Part shown: in pieces, positions 14,102 to 16,212 of the stretch
How the letters are laid out: every line of letters starts with the position of its first letter
Numbering within the stretch: the first letter of the stretch is position 1
NCBI GenBank assembly: GCA_026421105.1
Contig: JAPKDI010000009.1
Coordinates: 1-16,212 of the forward strand
DNA from: Alphaproteobacteria bacterium
GTDB lineage: Bacteria > Pseudomonadota > Alphaproteobacteria > SHVP01
Length of the DNA stretch: 16,212 bases
Direction: 5' to 3'
The notes under the pieces: generated by a model
The model's input: the letters and a program-made list of their open reading frames with translations, nothing else
Database searches by the model: none
What the model was told of the DNA's origin: nothing
Position numbers and translations under genes: made by a program

Positions 14102-14758
14102 TCAGTTGAATTCGTAGCGCGGGATAATTGGCTCTTGCCGGGCGGCGTCCACCCAAAATCGAACCGCAGGCTGATCCAACATCGCCGCAATGTAGTCGCC
14201 CGCGACGGCGTCGGATGGTACTCCGTAAGTCATGAACCGCGACACGACAGGGGCAAACATGGCATCGGCTCCGGAGAAAGCTCCGAAGAGGTAGTCGCCG
14301 CCGAGTGGCCTGCCAAATCGGTTCCGAGCATCGCGCCACAACGCGCAAATCCTGGCAGCATCCTTTTCGACACCTTCCCCGAGGGCGAAATTGTCATAGC
14401 GACGCCGGCAATTCATTGGCAGATCGCTGCGTAACGCACCGAAGCCTGAGTGCATTTCTGCAGAGACCGACCGAGCCATGGCGCGGGCGGCGCGATCGGT
14501 CGGCCAGATGACCCCGTCCGGTGCGGTTTCGGCCAAATACTCGATGATTGCCAAACTGTCCCAGATCGTTTGCTCATCATCGATCAAGATGGGGACAAGA
14601 CCTGCGTCAGAGTGTCGTGCGATCGCCTCATGCGTGTCCGGTTGGCCCAGCGGGATGACGATTTCATCGTACGTAACGCCAGAATGCCGCATTGCGACCC
14701 CGGCGCGCATTGACCACGACGAGTAGTTCTTGCTTCCGACAACTAATTTTAGTGACAT
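14102..14758 (-). CDS. Glutathione S-transferase family protein (YfcF-like type)
   Basis: This cytosolic GST has 218 residues from the ATG at 14758, chosen because GGAGG lies 4 bases upstream and the family N-terminus starts there; the frame is open to 14818. The N-terminal MSLKLVVGSKNYSSWSMRAG has the NYSSWS motif, with a Ser as the likely glutathione-activating residue. LVPILIDDEQTIWDSLAIIE carries the cis-proline and the glutathione-binding D-S-L-A-I. The helical domain contains FGAFSGADAMFAPVVSRF, the N-capping motif. It resembles YfcF-like GSTs, which in E. coli have peroxidase-type activity. It is unlike the GST at 9827-10495, so the two are not recent duplicates. It diverges from the aminopeptidase gene across a gap holding an inverted repeat. 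Confidence 0.9.
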   Translation of the reverse strand: MSLKLVVGSKNYSSWSMRAGVAMRHSGVTYDEIVIPLGQPDTHEAIARHSDAGLVPILIDDEQTIWDSLAIIEYLAETAPDGVIWPTDRAARAMARSVSAEMHSGFGALRSDLPMNCRRRYDNFALGEGVEKDAARICALWRDARNRFGRPLGGDYLFGAFSGADAMFAPVVSRFMTYGVPSDAVAGDYIAAMLDQPAVRFWVDAARQEPIIPRYEFN

Positions 14759-14800
14759 CGAGCCTCCGTTCCTTCGCCCCGAGGCATATAGGATGCGGTA

Positions 14801-14820
14801 AATTGTCGTCGCGAACAATT
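14801..14820. promoter_or_regulatory. Candidate operator: inverted repeat in the divergent GST/aminopeptidase gap
   Basis: AATTGT (14801-14806) and ACAATT (14815-14820) form a perfect 6-base inverted repeat with an 8-base spacer. It sits 43 bp before the GST start and 18 bp before the aminopeptidase start, where a dimeric regulator could affect both. It overlaps the expected leader or promoter of the aminopeptidase. TATATG at about 14790-14785 on the - strand is a possible -10 element for the GST. No regulator gene is adjacent. Confidence 0.35.
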
Positions 14821-14837
14821 GCGGGAGTTCTCAGCAC

Positions 14838-16212
14838 ATGATTGAAGCGTTTGCCCATCGCCGTACCACGGGTACCGTCCTCATCACCCCGGTGACCAAG
14901 AAGGGTTACGGTGCTTGGCTGCGAAAACAGAATGCTCCAGTCCGCAACGGGCTGCGCAGTGCCAGGTTCACCGCAAAGAGCGGAACCCATGTTTTACTCC
15001 CGGCGGCCAAAGGCCGGAAGGCGCATGTTGTTGCCGGCATCGACGAAGCGCCTGACCTATGGTCGCTTGCCCATCTGCCCAACATATTACCGTCTGGTGT
15101 CTACGCCTTAGATGATGATGTCGAAACGTCGGTAGCGACGGTGCTGACCGTCGGGTGGGGCCTCGGCAGCTACCGGTTCAACCGGTATCTGTCAGAACCG
15201 AAGCGCGACCCCGCCAAATTGGTCGTCCCGAAGGATGTCGATCGTACCGAGGCCGAGGCCCAAGTCGATGCCGTATCGCTTGTCCGGGACCTTATCAACA
15301 CGCCAGCCGCCGATATGGGACCACCAGAGTTGGCCGAAGCGGCCAAACAGGTGGCCGGCGGGTTCGGCGCAAAGACCCGCATCGTTCGCGGCAAAGAACT
15401 CAAAGAAGCGTTTCCCGCCATCCATGCGGTTGGGCGCGCGGCGGATAAGGCGCCGCGCCTGATCGACATGACTTGGGGCAAACTAAAACATCCCAAGGTT
15501 ACGGTGGTGGGCAAGGGTGTTTGTTTCGACACCGGCGGACTGAACTTGAAGCCCGCGCAGGGCATGCGTTGGATGAAAAAGGATATGGGCGGGGCGGCCG
15601 TGGCGCTCGGACTGGCGCATCTCATCATGAGTGCCCAGCTACAGGTCCGACTGCGCGTCATCATTCCTGCCGTCGAGAATAATGTCGCAGGCAACGCCTA
15701 CCGCCCAGGGGACGTTCTTCGAACGCGCAAAGGAGTATCGGTTGAAATCGGGAACACCGACGCCGAGGGGCGTTTGGTTCTTGCCGATGGGCTCGCCTTG
15801 GCAGACGAAGAGGCGCCGGACCTTCTGATTGATTGCGCGACACTAACGGGTGCCGCGCGCGTCGCGCTCGGGGCCGACCTACCGGCGCTGTTTTGCGATG
15901 ACACCGACTTCGCTCAGGCGCTGGTGGCCGCGGGCGACGCCGTTGCCGATCCATTGTGGCGCCTGCCGCTGTGGCAGCCGTACCGCAAGCTATTGGATAC
16001 GCCGATTGCCGACATCAATAATGCCGGGACCGGGGGGATGGCGGGCGCCATCACCGCCGCCCTGTTTCTGGCGACATTCGTAGACAAGGCCGAAACATGG
16101 GCGCACCTGGATCTGTATGGCTGGAACGACGCGGATCGACCGGGCCGTCCGCGAGGCGGCGAAGCCATGGCCATGCGTGCCCTATTCGAAGTGATTCGCG
16201 ACCGATTCGGCG
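14838..16212 (+). CDS. Leucyl aminopeptidase, M17 family, 3' end beyond the window
   Basis: The frame starts at ATG 14838, with GGGAG 10 bases upstream, and stays open to the window end, giving 458 residues without a stop. This di-metal cytoplasmic exopeptidase removes N-terminal residues from peptides. The N-terminal domain (about 1-135) is short and begins MIEAFAHRRTTG. The catalytic domain has LVRDLINTPAADMGP (149-163) and VGKGVCFDTGGLNLKP, with metal-binding Lys and Asp and the catalytic Lys. KKDMGGAAVALGLAHL then gives the next metal Asp, and NTDAEGRLVLADGLAL gives the Asp, Glu and Arg of the signature. All expected ligands are present. The visible length suggests only a few residues are missing. 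In related alphaproteobacteria an NlpC/P60 hydrolase gene often follows; this is a prediction that the window cannot show. Confidence 0.95.
   Translation, partial: MIEAFAHRRTTGTVLITPVTKKGYGAWLRKQNAPVRNGLRSARFTAKSGTHVLLPAAKGRKAHVVAGIDEAPDLWSLAHLPNILPSGVYALDDDVETSVATVLTVGWGLGSYRFNRYLSEPKRDPAKLVVPKDVDRTEAEAQVDAVSLVRDLINTPAADMGPPELAEAAKQVAGGFGAKTRIVRGKELKEAFPAIHAVGRAADKAPRLIDMTWGKLKHPKVTVVGKGVCFDTGGLNLKPAQGMRWMKKDMGGAAVALGLAHLIMSAQLQVRLRVIIPAVENNVAGNAYRPGDVLRTRKGVSVEIGNTDAEGRLVLADGLALADEEAPDLLIDCATLTGAARVALGADLPALFCDDTDFAQALVAAGDAVADPLWRLPLWQPYRKLLDTPIADINNAGTGGMAGAITAALFLATFVDKAETWAHLDLYGWNDADRPGRPRGGEAMAMRALFEVIRDRFG

Noticed and set aside
9827..14758. The two GST genes as a recent tandem duplication
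   Set aside because: They differ in N-terminal motif (Tyr-type versus NYSSWS), in the helical domain and in length; they belong to different GST subgroups.
1..16212. CRISPR array, insertion sequence, prophage or toxin-antitoxin pair
   Set aside because: No regularly spaced repeats, transposase motifs, terminal inverted repeats or recognisable small toxin genes were found on either strand.

Overview
The window looks like chromosomal DNA from an alphaproteobacterium, probably a free-living Rhodospirillales-like lineage. The basis is moderately high GC, several GST-family proteins, an Fsr-type MFS carrier, a crotonase of the short PRK06213-like type and an M17 aminopeptidase of the alphaproteobacterial kind. 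This placement rests on protein resemblance recalled from memory, not on a marker gene. No tRNA, rRNA, insertion sequence, CRISPR array or phage gene was seen. Two genes run off the ends: tag on the left and the M17 aminopeptidase on the right.

Layout. (1) 1-3.3 kb, + strand: the end of DNA-3-methyladenine glycosylase I, then a SulP anion transporter and a two-domain universal stress protein 16 bp apart, then a short Sel1-repeat remnant. (2) 3.36-5.33 kb: a HupE/UreJ-type membrane protein (-) and a secreted DUF4198/NikM-like protein (+), divergent, with their 5' coding ends overlapping by 14 bp. (3) 5.5-8.4 kb, - strand: an aldo/keto reductase fused to a Rid domain, a luciferase-like flavin monooxygenase, and a possible 56-residue small protein, all in one direction and probably one transcript. 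(4) 8.7-11.5 kb: a TauD/TfdA dioxygenase (+), a glutathione S-transferase (-, TTG start) and an enoyl-CoA hydratase-like protein (+, TTG start). Some rows here are visibly more AT-rich than the flanks, and the block reads as accessory catabolic or detoxification content. (5) 11.9-14.1 kb, + strand: a cytoplasmic HtrA-like protein with all three catalytic positions replaced plus a PDZ domain, followed 12 bp later by an Fsr-type MFS transporter. (6) 14.1-16.2 kb: a second GST (-) and, divergently across a 79-bp gap holding a perfect inverted repeat, a leucyl aminopeptidase (+).

How the parts may work together. The SulP/Usp pair and the HupE/DUF4198 pair are plausible two-gene units for anion uptake and for transition-metal (nickel/cobalt-type) uptake. 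The minus-strand oxidoreductase block combines a flavin monooxygenase with a Rid domain, which recalls the RutA/RutC combination of pyrimidine catabolism but with an aldo/keto reductase attached. The pseudoprotease-transporter pair is the least conventional unit. I do not see convincing evidence of a complete new defence or mobile system. The best leads are the dead HtrA-PDZ protein beside an MFS carrier, the AKR-Rid fusion lacking the Rid arginine, and the overlapping divergent starts of the metal-uptake pair.
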